A DNA stretch of 64,000 bases, taken from contig NC_077245.1 in NCBI RefSeq assembly GCF_947179165.1, forward strand, positions 20,869,740 to 20,933,739. The letters are read 5' to 3'. How positions within the stretch are numbered: the first letter of the stretch is position 1; the number at the start of each line of letters is the position of its first letter. Origin of the DNA: Solanum dulcamara. Lineage: Eukaryota; Streptophyta; Magnoliopsida; Solanales; Solanaceae. Below, piece after piece: positions 12,861-23,549 of the stretch. Both the position numbers and the translations under genes were made by a program. The notes beneath the pieces were generated by a model that was not told where the DNA came from, searched no databases, and saw only the letters and a program-made list of their open reading frames with translations.

Positions 12861-15274
12861 ATGGAATCTAGTAATGGCAATAGTGAAATAAACCAGATAT
12901 TGAATGGTATTTTTGGGTTAGCTGAAAGTGATAGTTTGATGTGCACTGATAACAAACAACATGAAGCTTCAGATGGTGGCTATGGCGATGGCGATGGCCC
13001 TGATGTTTTTATTGGAGAGTTCAGATGAAAATATTCCAAACTTGCTTCGTGAAGAGTTGAATAGGTCTAATCAAGGGGAGAAAGAATCATCTGTAAGTGT
13101 TTCGGATGGAGAAGAATCTGACTTTGAGGATAAATGGTCCGAAGAAGATGAATAATATCCAATAAATGATGATAATATTTTCGAGCAACAATATATTGAT
13201 GGCCCATTGAAGGTATGATTTTTGGTAATGTTGAAGCTCTTTTCTCATTTTACAAAGAATATAGTCGTCTGACTGATTTTGGTGTTGTTAAGAAGAGCAC
13301 AAACAAAGGAGGTTGTGAATATATTGGGTATGTGTGTTTTGCATTTTACAAGAGTAGAAAATTAACACCTAGGACAACAACTAAAAGGGTTGATTGTAGA
13401 TCAAGAGTTAAATACCTAGTCGAATCTAATGGTTCATGTCGGGTTACAAAAATTGTGATAGAGCACAATCACCAATTGGAACATTATTTGTCAGATTTTT
13501 TAAGCTGCCATAGGATGATAAGTCGGACATTGAAGAGAAGCCTTGAAAGTCATGACATTGTAGGAATAAGACCTTCAAAGAGCATAAGACTGTTGGAATA
13601 GTCCAAATTACATTCTTCAATAGCGGAGGATAAGGACATTGCCCACCGATGCCACAGCAATACAAAAATTCTTCTCCGACATGCAGATGAAAGATGATGA
13701 ATTTTTTTACGTTATCAACATGAATAATAGTGAAAGACTTCATAATGTAGTATGGGTCACACACATTACAAGTATATGTATCAAGAATTAGGTGATGTTG
13801 TTTGTTTCGATATAACTTACCTTGTAAATCAATGGTGCATGCCATTTTCTTCATTCATTAGTGTGAATCAGCACAAAGATTCAATTATTTTGGGTTGTGC
13901 TTTGATCACAAGTGAGGATATCGAGACATACAAGTTTGTGTTATCGACTTGGCTCGTAGCAATGGGAAATGCACCTCCAACAGCTATCCTTACAAATCAA
14001 TGTGAGAGTATCAAGGCAGCAATTAGAGAGGTGTTGCCAGACACAATACATAGGTATTGCATTTGGCACATCATGACAAAGCTACCTACAAATCAAAAGG
14101 GTGTGTCGTATTACAGGTCTGCCAATTCAAAATTCAAATCAATAATTTTCAACAGCATCACCATAAATGAATACGAGGGAAAATGGGGTGCATTCATCCA
14201 AAAGTGTGAGCTTGAAGGAAGAATGTGGTTCCATAATCTACATTCTGAAAGGCAAAACTGGGTTCCCATATTTCTCAAGCATTACTTTTGGGTTGGCATG
14301 ATGTCCACCCAAAGATGTGAATCAATGCATGCATTTTTTGATGGCATCTAAATGGGAGAAGCTCTCTAAAGTAGTTTGTCAAGCAATATGAGATAGCATT
14401 GCGATACAAATACGAGAAGGAACTATAAGCAGAAGCTGACTTAAGAAAGATGCATTCACCGCCCTTTAGTGGATTTGATTGGGAAATGCAGGTTCAAACA
14501 CATTAGACCCAAAATCTTTACAATATCTTCCTCAACGAGCATTTAAAGAGGTTGTACCACTGCGAAACAGAAAAGCATGCTGATTTTGATGTAGTGGAGG
14601 GAGTTGAGAAGTACATTGTCATAGATTATTCAATCATGAGTAATTTTCATGACAATTATTTTGCTTATATTGTGGAGTATCGACCAGACAACCAATATCT
14701 CAAACACAATTGCAAGAATTTTGAAAGCGAAGGTATTATTTGCTGCAATATTTTGAGGACCATGTCACTCAACTGGCTTAATTATTTTCACGATAGGTAT
14801 ATTTTGCATCGGTGGAGACGAGCGGATGAGTACAATAAGTATAATTCGTTGAAGAAATGGTTTGATAGGTGTTGTGATCTTATGTTGAACAACAACGCTA
14901 AATATGTGGACTTCAAAAATATTTTGAAAGGTTGTTTTAGTGCATACTCCGATTATAATGACGACATGGCTGTCCCAAGCATTGGTGATCCAGACTCAGA
15001 CGATAATGTTACACTCATTAGAAATCCAATGGAAGTTCGCTCATGTGGAAGGCCTCAGATGAATAAAAATAGATCTGCTCGAGATAACATATTTAAGAGA
15101 GGTGATGGTCGATGGAATACATCATATTATGATGCAGCCCAAGAGGGTGAAACTAGTCAAGATCGGAGGGGTGGTGGGAGACGGGTTGGACATAGAAGAG
15201 CTGGTAGAGGCAGTAGAGGTGGTAGAACTGATGTAGAAAGTTTTGAGGTAGCAAGTAATACTATATTTGAGTAG
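12861..15274 (+). pseudogene. FAR1/FRS-like MULE transposase pseudogene
   Basis: The likely start is ATG 12861 (MESSNGNSEINQ). A stop at about 13026 and a shift lead to an acidic segment ending 13155. At 13215-13601 is the FAR1 DNA-binding domain (FYKEYSRLTDFGVVKKS, CRSRVKYLVES, VTKIVIEHNHQL). At 13681-14351 is the MULE transposase domain: VVCFDITYLV (first Asp), AILTNQCES (second Asp position is Asn, codon 13995-13997), HRYCIWHI, and STQRCESMHAFF (Glu). At 14552-15274 is the SWIM finger region, but CxC is HNC and the final His is Asn, then an Arg/Gly-rich tail. Frameshifts near 13610-13750, and a stop plus shift after 14351, break it. It descends from a MULE transposase or a domesticated FAR1-related gene; no terminal repeats were found. 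Confidence 0.85.
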
Positions 15275-17394
15275 TTAAATCACGCCCATTGTGATATATA
15301 TTGATTTGATTTTGATCAAGAATATTTAATATTTTAAAGATGACTGTATTATACCAGAGTCCAAATATTAATTGAAGCAAAACAATACAATTAGTATGTC
15401 ACTTCAATGATTTTTCTGGATGTAGGGGACGAATGTTGCTACACATGAGTAATATGTGGAATATATGAGTGTTATGTTGAAACGTATAAGATGTATGCTG
15501 CAACATTACTATCACCTGTTGAACATTTGATTCTTATGTTTCAAGTACTTGGATGTTATATGGAAACATGTGAGATACTACAATGATAAATAAGCAGTCA
15601 TAACCAATCACCAAAAATGAGTAGTTCACCTAGTAATAACTTATGTTGTGAATTACAACGAAGAAAAGGCGTAAAGCTTATTCTTATTATTTGTAAGACT
15701 AGTAAGAATTATGAACAAATTCGTTTAATAATGTTTTGTTATTTTATTAATATCAATAGATAAACTTATTGAAAATAAACTGATAGTTAATCTCACAATA
15801 TCACCTAATATATGCACTATGGTATATGATGTGTTTAGTTAAATCACGGACACGTGGCTTTGAGCTGGCAAGTCCCAACAAAAAAGATTTTGATTTAAAA
15901 ACTATCTCAAAATCCCAAACATCCAAAAAAATAGTGTTCTTCCTAAGTAAGTTCTCACTAAGCTCTTCTTCTCCAACTTCTTCTTGCCTTGGCCGAGAAT
16001 GTTTAGTTTTGTTTTCCTGAACTCTAGTCTTATCCGCGTTCTGCTGTGGGTGATCAATATTGTTAACCCTACATGCAAAGATATTTTTTTAAGATGATGT
16101 AATTGAGAGTTAGAGTCTTGTATTCTTGCTTTGAAGAACTTGGTAAGCTTCCCTTCTTCTTTTAATTATTATTTCCCAATACCAACTTTTCTTTTTTCTC
16201 AGTTGAAGTGAAAGTGGAGAGAAACAAATTGCTCGCGCCTCACAAACTCCTAGTAGATCTCTTTGTTGGATGCATGGTCAAGACTTCATATCTTACTCGT
16301 TTGCTGAATATTTTTGGTGGTGACTGTATCTGTTGTTGGGTTAGAAATAACTTAAGCTACTTAGTTTTGTCATTGCAATTGCCATACTTTCTCTCCGATG
16401 GATGCATGCACAAAGTATATTATAAATAGAGCTTTTAAAATGTTAAATAAATAAAATTGGAATGAGACTCAGTGGCTCTGTTGTTGTTAATCTCGTTAGT
16501 ATTACCCAATTACCACTCTAGGTAATTGAGTGAATTGATTGTTTTGCTGCCTCCCTTTCGAATATAGGAAAATTTAGGTGTGACGTGTAAAGAGTTTTTA
16601 GGGAGAAATAATAATCATTTATCACAAAATTAAATACCATGAATTTATGTTGATAAGTTATCATACAGATAGGATCATTCTCACTTGCGTTTATCGAGTT
16701 TGGATTGTAAAGTGATATCTGGGAGATTGTAAGTAGTTAATGACTATTTTGTGTTTACTAGTTTTCTTTCACTTTGATAACTTCATGTATTCTTTGATGT
16801 TTTATTAGTCATTATAGTTATGTTTATTAGTCAGGAGATTTAAAATGAATCTTATATTGCGACATAATACTCAAAACGTGCAATAAATTACTCAAAATTT
16901 ATGACATAGCACTCAAAAGTTACAGTAGATGATAGTAATGTTGCAGCATAAGACCCATATGTCGAAAACATAAGACCCACGACTCACAATATATGATACG
17001 TGTGTTGCTACACATGATATATATGTTAGAACATATGAGTCTTCTGTTGCGACAAGTGATGTGTATGTTGCAACATTACTGTCATTTGATGCAACTTTTG
17101 AGTCTTATATTTCGACATATGAGCATTATGTGGCAACATATGAGAGACTACAATAATAAATCAACACATATGATCAGACACCAAAAAGAAACAAATCACC
17201 TATTATTTTTTTCTTATAACATATGTTGTGGATTTGCGTCAGTTATTTTCGGCAATATGATTTTTTAGTAAGAAGTGTTGTAAATTTGTTTGGCCACTTG
17301 ACTAACGTAAATACGATTTCATTAAGATCAAAATCAAAAAATATACATACCCATGCTTGAAGTAAATAAAATGACATCAAAATATCATACAACA
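15275..17394. other. AT-rich region downstream of the FAR1-like pseudogene with related repeats
   Basis: Two stretches, about 15430-15660 and 16985-17235, are similar: both carry GTTGCTACACATGA, AACATATGAGT, TATGTTGCAACATTACT and end with ATCACC ... AACATATGTTGTG-like words. Between them, 15826-16450 has C/T-rich, leader-like text (CTTCTTCTCCAACTTCTTC) and a 73-codon open frame from 16208 to 16429 that I do not recognise and do not trust. Confidence 0.45.
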
Positions 17395-17830
17395 TCACTG
17401 CAAAGTGCACTGCATTACGGACGACACTGTTGCACAAACCTGCAACAACAGTGATCTTTGGAAATTCTTCTTCTTGGGCTCGATAATGGGGTCGCTGTCA
17501 TCCAAAATGTGGTGCACCTCATTAGCAGAGGAAATTGTCAGTCTATCAACTTCATATTTGAAGTCGATGTTAGGATACTTCTTCACGATTGTTTAAAAGG
17601 CATCGAATGTTTGGGTCAAGGGAAAGGTGTTGTCCAAGAGAACCATCTCAGTCCAATTCTTACCCTTTCACTGAATGAGCCTTATCAAAAGCTCGCGCAT
17701 TTCCTCCTACAGCGACTCACAAGCATCCCATTTCTGATAATAGAGCTTCTCTACAACCTCCAGAGAGGTTGTGATTATGCGAGGAATTATTTTCGTAAAT
17801 GTGAGGTCGATATTTTTTGAGAGAAGAGAG
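17395..17830 (-). pseudogene. Unidentified protein-coding remnant
   Basis: One minus-strand frame reads through with three internal stops and otherwise protein-like composition: IPRIITTSLEVVEKLYYQKW, EEMRELLIRLIQ, KNWTEMVLLDNTFPLTQ, then an open stretch MKKYPNIDFKYEVDRLT to NFQRSLLLQ. After LLLQ the sequence is CAG/GTTTGT, which could be a splice donor. It is mostly helical and charged. I do not recognise the family. It may be an exon of a decayed host gene or a transposon accessory gene. Confidence 0.4.
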
Positions 17831-18317
17831 AGGAATGGATTATAAAATGTGTTTTTAGGAATGTTGGTGAGGAGAAGTTGGAGTCAAAATTTATAGACAA
17901 AATTACAAAAATATTGGGTGTATCTTTTATTTATTTTTAAAAAAATTGATAATGTAGATATATTAGATACAGAGGAGAAGTGTAGTGTAGTGTATTTACT
18001 CAACGTAAAATTTATGACATTAGTCCATATAAATGAAGCAAAACCAAGGAACCGGATTATATTTTATTTGTTTGGTTAAGTTATAACTATACTAATTGTT
18101 CATCATTGCACCTACTGACCCTACCTTTCCTAGAAGATATTGAAAAGACGTATAAAGATTTGTTTTCTTCTTTTGCAAGTTTATTTATTTGTTATTTATT
18201 ATTATTATGTAATATAATTCTAACTCAAAGTTAATTATTTGAAGCATGTAAAATAAGATAATTTTGTTTCCCTTATTTTAATTTTAATTAACGTTAATTA
18301 TTTATTTTATTGTAATC

Positions 18318-19015
18318 AACGTTAATGACCCGATATTTACTTTACAAAATTAATTATTACGACAAATTTGTTGAGAAAAATTATGAAGTAAGAAATATGT
18401 ATACGACTAATGAGCCAAAATATCCATTGACTCAAAATATCCATACACCCAAGTATATCGGTAGATAAACTGTGAAGCGAGATAATTGTATTGTCAAATA
18501 TTTTATGTTGATTTTGTCAGGTAATGTGCCCGAGGCGGTGAGGGAAGAGAAATAGACTTTTCTTTTCTTAATTCTTGTAGTCATAATTTTTTTGCTAATT
18601 AACCTTAATTTTCCATTTTCCCCTTCATTTACATTTCTTATGTGATGAGTTTGACATATTTTTGTTAATTAGTATTATTTATTTATTTATAACATTAATT
18701 ACACGATATTTACTTTACAAAAGAAAATTTATTGGCAAAAAAATAATTAAGTAAGAAAGAACATGTATAGGAGAGTAAAAGTGCAAAAAATGGGTCAAGA
18801 TATCCATACACGAAACATATATATTTTGGGAAGATAAACTGTGAATAAATCTCAAATATTTGATATTTATATTCTTGGTTATGGGCTTGAGGCGGCTTGG
18901 AAAGAGAAATATTGACTTTATCTTTTTTTAATTCTTGTGGTCGTAATTTTTTCTTAATTTTCAATTTTTTCCCTTCATTTACATTTCTATGATGTGTAGA
19001 AATTTGTGACATTAG
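18318..19015. repeat. Degenerate direct duplication, offset about 373 bp
   Basis: Copy 1 runs about 18318-18658 and copy 2 about 18691-19015. Shared landmarks in order are CGATATTTACTTTACAAAA, AATATCCATACAC, GGTAGATAAACTGTGAA or its variant, GAGGCGG..., TTAATTCTTGTGGTCGTAAT and CCCTTCATTTACATTTCT. CGATATTTAC is at 18331 and 18704. The copies have diverged with small indels. No open reading frame is shared. Confidence 0.7.
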
Positions 19016-19022
19016 TGTGGCT

Positions 19023-19027
19023 GAAAT
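19023..19027. repeat. Target site duplication GAAAT, left
   Basis: Five-base direct repeat bordering the solo LTR, matching 21274-21278 exactly. Confidence 0.85.
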
Positions 19028-19328
19028 TGTAATGACCCATTAGGTCATTTTGAGAACGAGTCCTCCTCCTATCATAGAAGACCCTTTTCATAAATTTAAG
19101 TTGAATATTTTGGACCTTTCGGTAACTTTGGTTAATTAGTTAAGGGATAATTTTAGAGAATTAATTTAACTGATGGGCTAAAGTGTTAATTTATTTAATA
19201 CTTATACCACTTTCTTATATTTAATAAAATATGTTAGTAGGGTTTGTAAATTTTAATGCATAATCAGTTTGGAAAAGGAAAAAAAATAATAAAAGAAAAG
19301 AACAAAAATAATTATACATAGATACATA

Positions 19329-19353
19329 ATCTGATGGCTTAATGCCATCAGAT
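19329..19353. promoter_or_regulatory. Perfect inverted repeat in the solo LTR
   Basis: Ten-base arms ATCTGATGGC and GCCATCAGAT flank a TTAAT loop. The same element is kept without change in the other copy of this LTR (10470-10494). It could form a hairpin in RNA or be a dimeric protein site. Confidence 0.6.
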
Positions 19354-20394
19354 GTAACGCGATGAGAAAACGAGAAATAGAAACGGGAAGAAAAAAATAC
19401 GGAGGAAGAAAGAAAAGAAAGGGGAAAAGAAAAATAAAGGAGAAGAGAAAAATAGGGATTTTCATTCCAAAGCGTCAAGGTAATTATTCTCATCCTTTCC
19501 ATTAAATTTTCATGTGATTATGAACATATTTTTAGGGTATATTGGTGGAGAAACAATGTTGAAATAAAAAAATATGACCCTAGGGTTCTTCATATAAAAT
19601 TTTGATTTGGGGGTCGAATAACGATCCGTTTTAGCTGAAATTTGACATGTGAGTTTATTTTATCATGAGTGAACATAATCGGAATGAAAATTTCAGATTT
19701 GACTTCAATGACATAGAATGAGTTAGTTTCTAAATTTTGATATATTGAGATAGATAATTAAATATTAGGTATATTATATTTTATGAATTCCATTAAATTT
19801 ATGATATTGGGGACATTAGAACCTAACCCTAGGCTTAAAATTTGGAAATATGAGAGTTGACATGTTATTTGACATCAACATTAGGAACTTGATTATAGAT
19901 TTGGATAGATTTTGGGTCTAGGTGAGACATATAATAATATGGGTGTTGTTAGTTTTGAAATCTGATTGTGGTTATTTATTTGATTAGATTATACTTATTT
20001 GGAGGCCCAACGAAAAGGGAAGGCTCAAGTACCAGAGTAAATGCTTGATTAATTAAGTCAAGTGAATTTCTAAACCTCAGTTTAAGCTTGTAGATGCTTG
20101 TATTTCTGTGTTATGTGTACTGGGGAGTAATGTGAATTAGTCTGGGTTATTGACTGTATGATTGGTCTTAAAAATGGAGATGAGGGGTATAAAATGGTGA
20201 TCTAATGACATATATTTGTGGGATTGATATGTTGTGATTATGAGTTTATTTTGGATAGGTGAAATGACTATATTGATGTGAGATAAAAAACATTATTGTT
20301 GTTGTCATGTTATTATCGTGAATTATATGAACATGAATTGATCGCATTGGTTTTGACATATTGTGCCGAGACTGAAAATGATATGAAACAAAGG

Positions 20395-20545
20395 CAGATA
20401 TTATGAAACAAAGGGGTTGGGCCACACGCTCCGTGGCAGGTATTATGGAAATAAAGGGGTCGGGCCACACGCTCCATGGTAGGAAATATATATTGAGGGG
20501 TCGAGCCACACGCTCCGTGGCAGGTTACATGGACAGAAATGTCCC
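20395..20545. repeat. Three-copy tandem repeat inside the solo LTR
   Basis: A unit of about 50-55 bp containing GGGTCGGGCCACACGCTCC and GTGGCAGG occurs three times (centres near 20425, 20470 and 20510). The sister LTR at 8834-10670 has a single copy near 9583-9610. Confidence 0.75.
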
Positions 20546-21273
20546 CCATGGGTTCCGGGCTGTAATTCAGCGGATGTGTACCGATAGGACAGATATGCAT
20601 CATCTCATTGCATTTCATCGCATTTTGTTGATATTTGTGAATTTGTGTTTACCCCTTTATTGCTCTGTATATGCTGAACTTGACTTGATATGATTCATTG
20701 ATGAGACTATGGATGAGTATTTGTGGACTGTATTACTATTATTATTGTACAAGTGGAGAGTTGGGCTGGTTTTATACAGGTTGTAGTTAAGAAGATTCGG
20801 TTGGGAGGATAGGAGTACTTGTATTTATTGAGCTTTGCTTAGTTTTAGTTGTCCACTTGCTGAGTACCGTGTTGTTTGGTACTCACCCCTTGCTTCCACA
20901 CTTGTGTAGGTTGTGAGCCCGGACCTGCTTGATTTCCTACTATTTTCTACTACATCCGAGGCTATCATTCCGAGTGTTGAGGTAGCTGTTACATCCATCT
21001 AGCGGACACCTCTTACTCTTTTATTGTGTTTTAGTCCTACTCTAGAGACAAAGACATTGTGGCTATATTTTCTTTCATAGTTCGATAATTTATTAGTGGC
21101 TTGTATACGTGACAACCAGTCTTGGGGGATTTTGAGATTATTTATTTATTTTTGACTAAGTTAAACCTTGTTTTATCTCAATTACTTCCGCATTTACTTT
21201 CCGTTGAGTTTTAGGCTGACTGATCTTGGTGAATTGAGATGAGTGCCATCACACCCGGATTCGGGTCGTGACA

Positions 21274-21278
21274 GAAAT
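21274..21278. repeat. Target site duplication GAAAT, right
   Basis: Exact partner of 19023-19027. Confidence 0.85.
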
Positions 21279-21403
21279 TAATAAAAGAAAATTAAAAAAC
21301 TTTAACAAAATAAATAAAACATGCAATAATCAAAGATTAAAAACAACAAATACATAAATAAAATTAAAAATAAAAACCGATACAACATAACATAGGAAAA
21401 AAT

Positions 21404-21716
21404 CTAAACAACATCATTAGCATCGACAACAACATTATCAGCGGGTGCAGCGTCATTAGCACGGCCACAGGCACTACCACCGGCACCCTCACCACCACGG
21501 GCACCACCGCTGACACTGCCCTCTTCAGTGGAGTTCTTAATCTGGTTAGCCAAAATAATAAAATGATTAATCAACGTCATTATTTTAAGCCTAATTGAAT
21601 GGATGGTATAATTTAGGTCCTTCACTTCAGTCTTTAGGAGCTCAATCTGTCAGACGATAATGAACCGTCTTTTATGAACATAGTGATTTTCGTTAGATTA
21701 TGAAGACATGGTATTA
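21404..21716 (-). pseudogene. Unidentified small reading frame, related to 22200-22510
   Basis: The minus strand reads RRFIIV, a stop, then QIELLKTEVKDLNYTIHSIR and a Gly/Ala-rich tail ending DAAPADNVVVDANDVV at 21404. The core IELLK.EVKDLN matches the frame at 22200-22510. The charged heptad-like pattern suggests a short coiled coil. I do not recognise a family. The internal stop suggests a remnant. Confidence 0.4.
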
Positions 21717-22199
21717 TTTTGTTAGATGTTTATTTCTGGTAAAGAGCATTTGAGAGGCTGAGGAGTCGAATTTGAAGAGTTATTTTTGGGTTGTATTCAA
21801 CTTACTTTCTTTTTGAGAGTTGAAGTGTTCAATCTAACTAAAAGGTAGATATTGTATTGACTAGACCTATAGATATTTGTTTTCCTTCTTTTAATGCAGT
21901 GTTATTAATGTGAGGTAATGGTCACTATTCCCTACCCCATTATCGAACATATGTTGTAGAAACCCAAAATAGTCATTGTTCACTTCCACTTGCCCCCAAC
22001 CCCCTGTTTGTATTGTTATTTTCTTTCTGCATCTACTCAAATAAGTGTAAAAGAATGTTGAGGATTATAAGATCACAAAATCATAATTTATGTTTGTTTT
22101 TAGTATGTCAATAAAAATAAATTCAACAAGACAAAAAATGTAATACAAAACAACATTAATTCATAATAAATGGTGGTAATAAAAACATAGTGCATTTTT

Positions 22200-22510
22200 T
22201 TAAATTAAAAAATAAAATAAATATAAAAAAGCAAAAAACAAAAAAACTACTTCACTAAGCATATACACCGCCACCATAGCCGGACCATCGTCTTTGGTGT
22301 GAGAGATAACCTCATGAATTAAGGAAAGAAAACGACGATGTAAGACACATAGTTCACACTTCATATCTACAACAATATCATTAAGGTCCTTTACTTCATT
22401 TTTCAATAGTTCAATCTCCCAGATGGTGTTCAACCTTCTTTGACGCACAACACGAGAAATGTTTGGAGGAGATATAGTAGAGATTTGATATTTTCCAATG
22501 TAAAGTTGCT
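22200..22510 (-). CDS. Unidentified small protein, paralogue of 21404-21716
   Basis: An open frame from ATG 22448 to 22200 encodes 82 residues: RRLNTIWEIELLKNEVKDLN, then IHEVISHTKDDGPAMVAVY and a hydrophobic end. The frame stays open upstream of this ATG to about 22510 (ISTISPPNISRVVRQRR), so the true start may be an earlier exon. The shared core with 21404-21716 shows the two derive from a duplication. Function is unknown; it may be part of a decayed gene with the neighbouring B3-like remnant. Confidence 0.4.
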
Positions 22511-22852
22511 ATAAAATGGAGGAGGGTTCAGTGAGTGAATTTAAATATATATTTATCTCAAGGAACGTGACCTTATTTTTTATGTGTATTGGGAGTTATT
22601 GTCTTACATGTTTTGAGAGACATAAATTTATAGATACATTTTTTTTATTGTGACAAGTTTTACTGTTTAAAACTTCAACAAACAGACGTTGACGATTTCA
22701 TTTGTTGTTCAAAAAACAGACTGCAGGAAACAAGAACAAGAAAGATTTGAATTTTAAAAAAAAATTAACATGATAAGCTTTAAGTTTTAAAAACATAAAA
22801 TAAAACAAGATATAAAACCATATGAAATATATATATTTAGGAACGACAAAAC

Positions 22853-23333
22853 ACTATTTTTCCATCTTTTCGTTCAACGTAAAGAGGGAGAGTTTACAAA
22901 CAGCCATTGCTACATAAGATGCACAACTATGGAAGAGTTCAACTTTCAGAACATCTCCTTGATGTAAACCCGCACTGTGAACGAAATGGCTCCATCCATT
23001 AGTTATCTTCCGTCAATTATTTTCTCCATACTGACCCACAGTTGTATAATATTTTGTTCAAATATAACAGCCGTCTTCAGTTTCTTCAGGAACTATATGA
23101 TTGATTGTTACGATCGTTGTATATGAGTGGATAAATTGGCCAACGGATAGAGGCAGCCACTACGAAGACAAAAAAATTAATGTAAGTGCATAATTAACTT
23201 AACAAAATATGAAAGAAATATATTGCAATGAAAGATAATAAGTTACCACTCCATCACGGTTTGCATACATTTTTCCTAGATAAATCAAGAATGCTGGACA
23301 GAAAATGTGGTTGATCAGTGTGAAGGTTGTCAT
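22853..23333 (-). pseudogene. Two-exon B3-like DNA-binding domain pseudogene
   Basis: Exon 1 (23333-23247) encodes MTTFTLINHIFCPAFLIYLG and KMYANRDGV. A GTAAC donor at 23246 and a TTCGTAG acceptor at 23162 define an 85-base intron in phase 0. Exon 2 (23161-22853) continues in frame: WLPLSVGQFIHSYTTIVTI, EETEDGCYI, a stop, TKYYTTVGQYGENN, a stop, RKITNGWSHFVHSAGLHQGD and VLKVELFH, ending MEK. The order LP..F..., ...ITNGW..FV...GL..GD.L..EL resembles the plant B3 domain (REM/VRN1-like). Two in-frame stops make it a pseudogene in this reading. The family call is inference by eye. Confidence 0.5.
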
Positions 23334-23549
23334 ATTGAGATATGAGGAGAGTTTGTGAAGCATTTATCTTCTTTAAAAAAAGATGTTGTGATATTTATAA
23401 AAATAATCAAGAGTTATCTTCTTAATACACATGTATATTTTTTGAGAAATTTTACAATTTTCCACCATCAAAAATTTAACTTAGAATTCAAAAGTTCCGA
23501 CCAAAAGATACTTCAAAAGAATAAAATATTAAATAGGTGATCGAAGATA

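Larger units (their letters stand above)
19028..21273 (+). mobile_element. Solo LTR with intact target duplication
   Basis: The LTR runs from TGTAATGACCC to GGGTCGTGACA, 2246 bp, and is flanked on both sides by GAAAT (19023-19027 and 21274-21278). There is no internal region, so an element inserted here and lost one LTR and its body by recombination. It is the same family as 8834-10670 (opposite strand). It carries the inverted repeat at 19329-19353 and an internal tandem repeat at about 20395-20545. Confidence 0.92.

Noticed and set aside
13444..13854. 136-codon minus-strand frame
   Set aside because: Antisense shadow of the FAR1-like transposase, whose domains are clearly on the plus strand.
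16208..16429. 73-codon frame as a small host gene
   Set aside because: Composition is not distinctive, there is no recognisable motif, and its ATG is not supported by any conserved neighbour.
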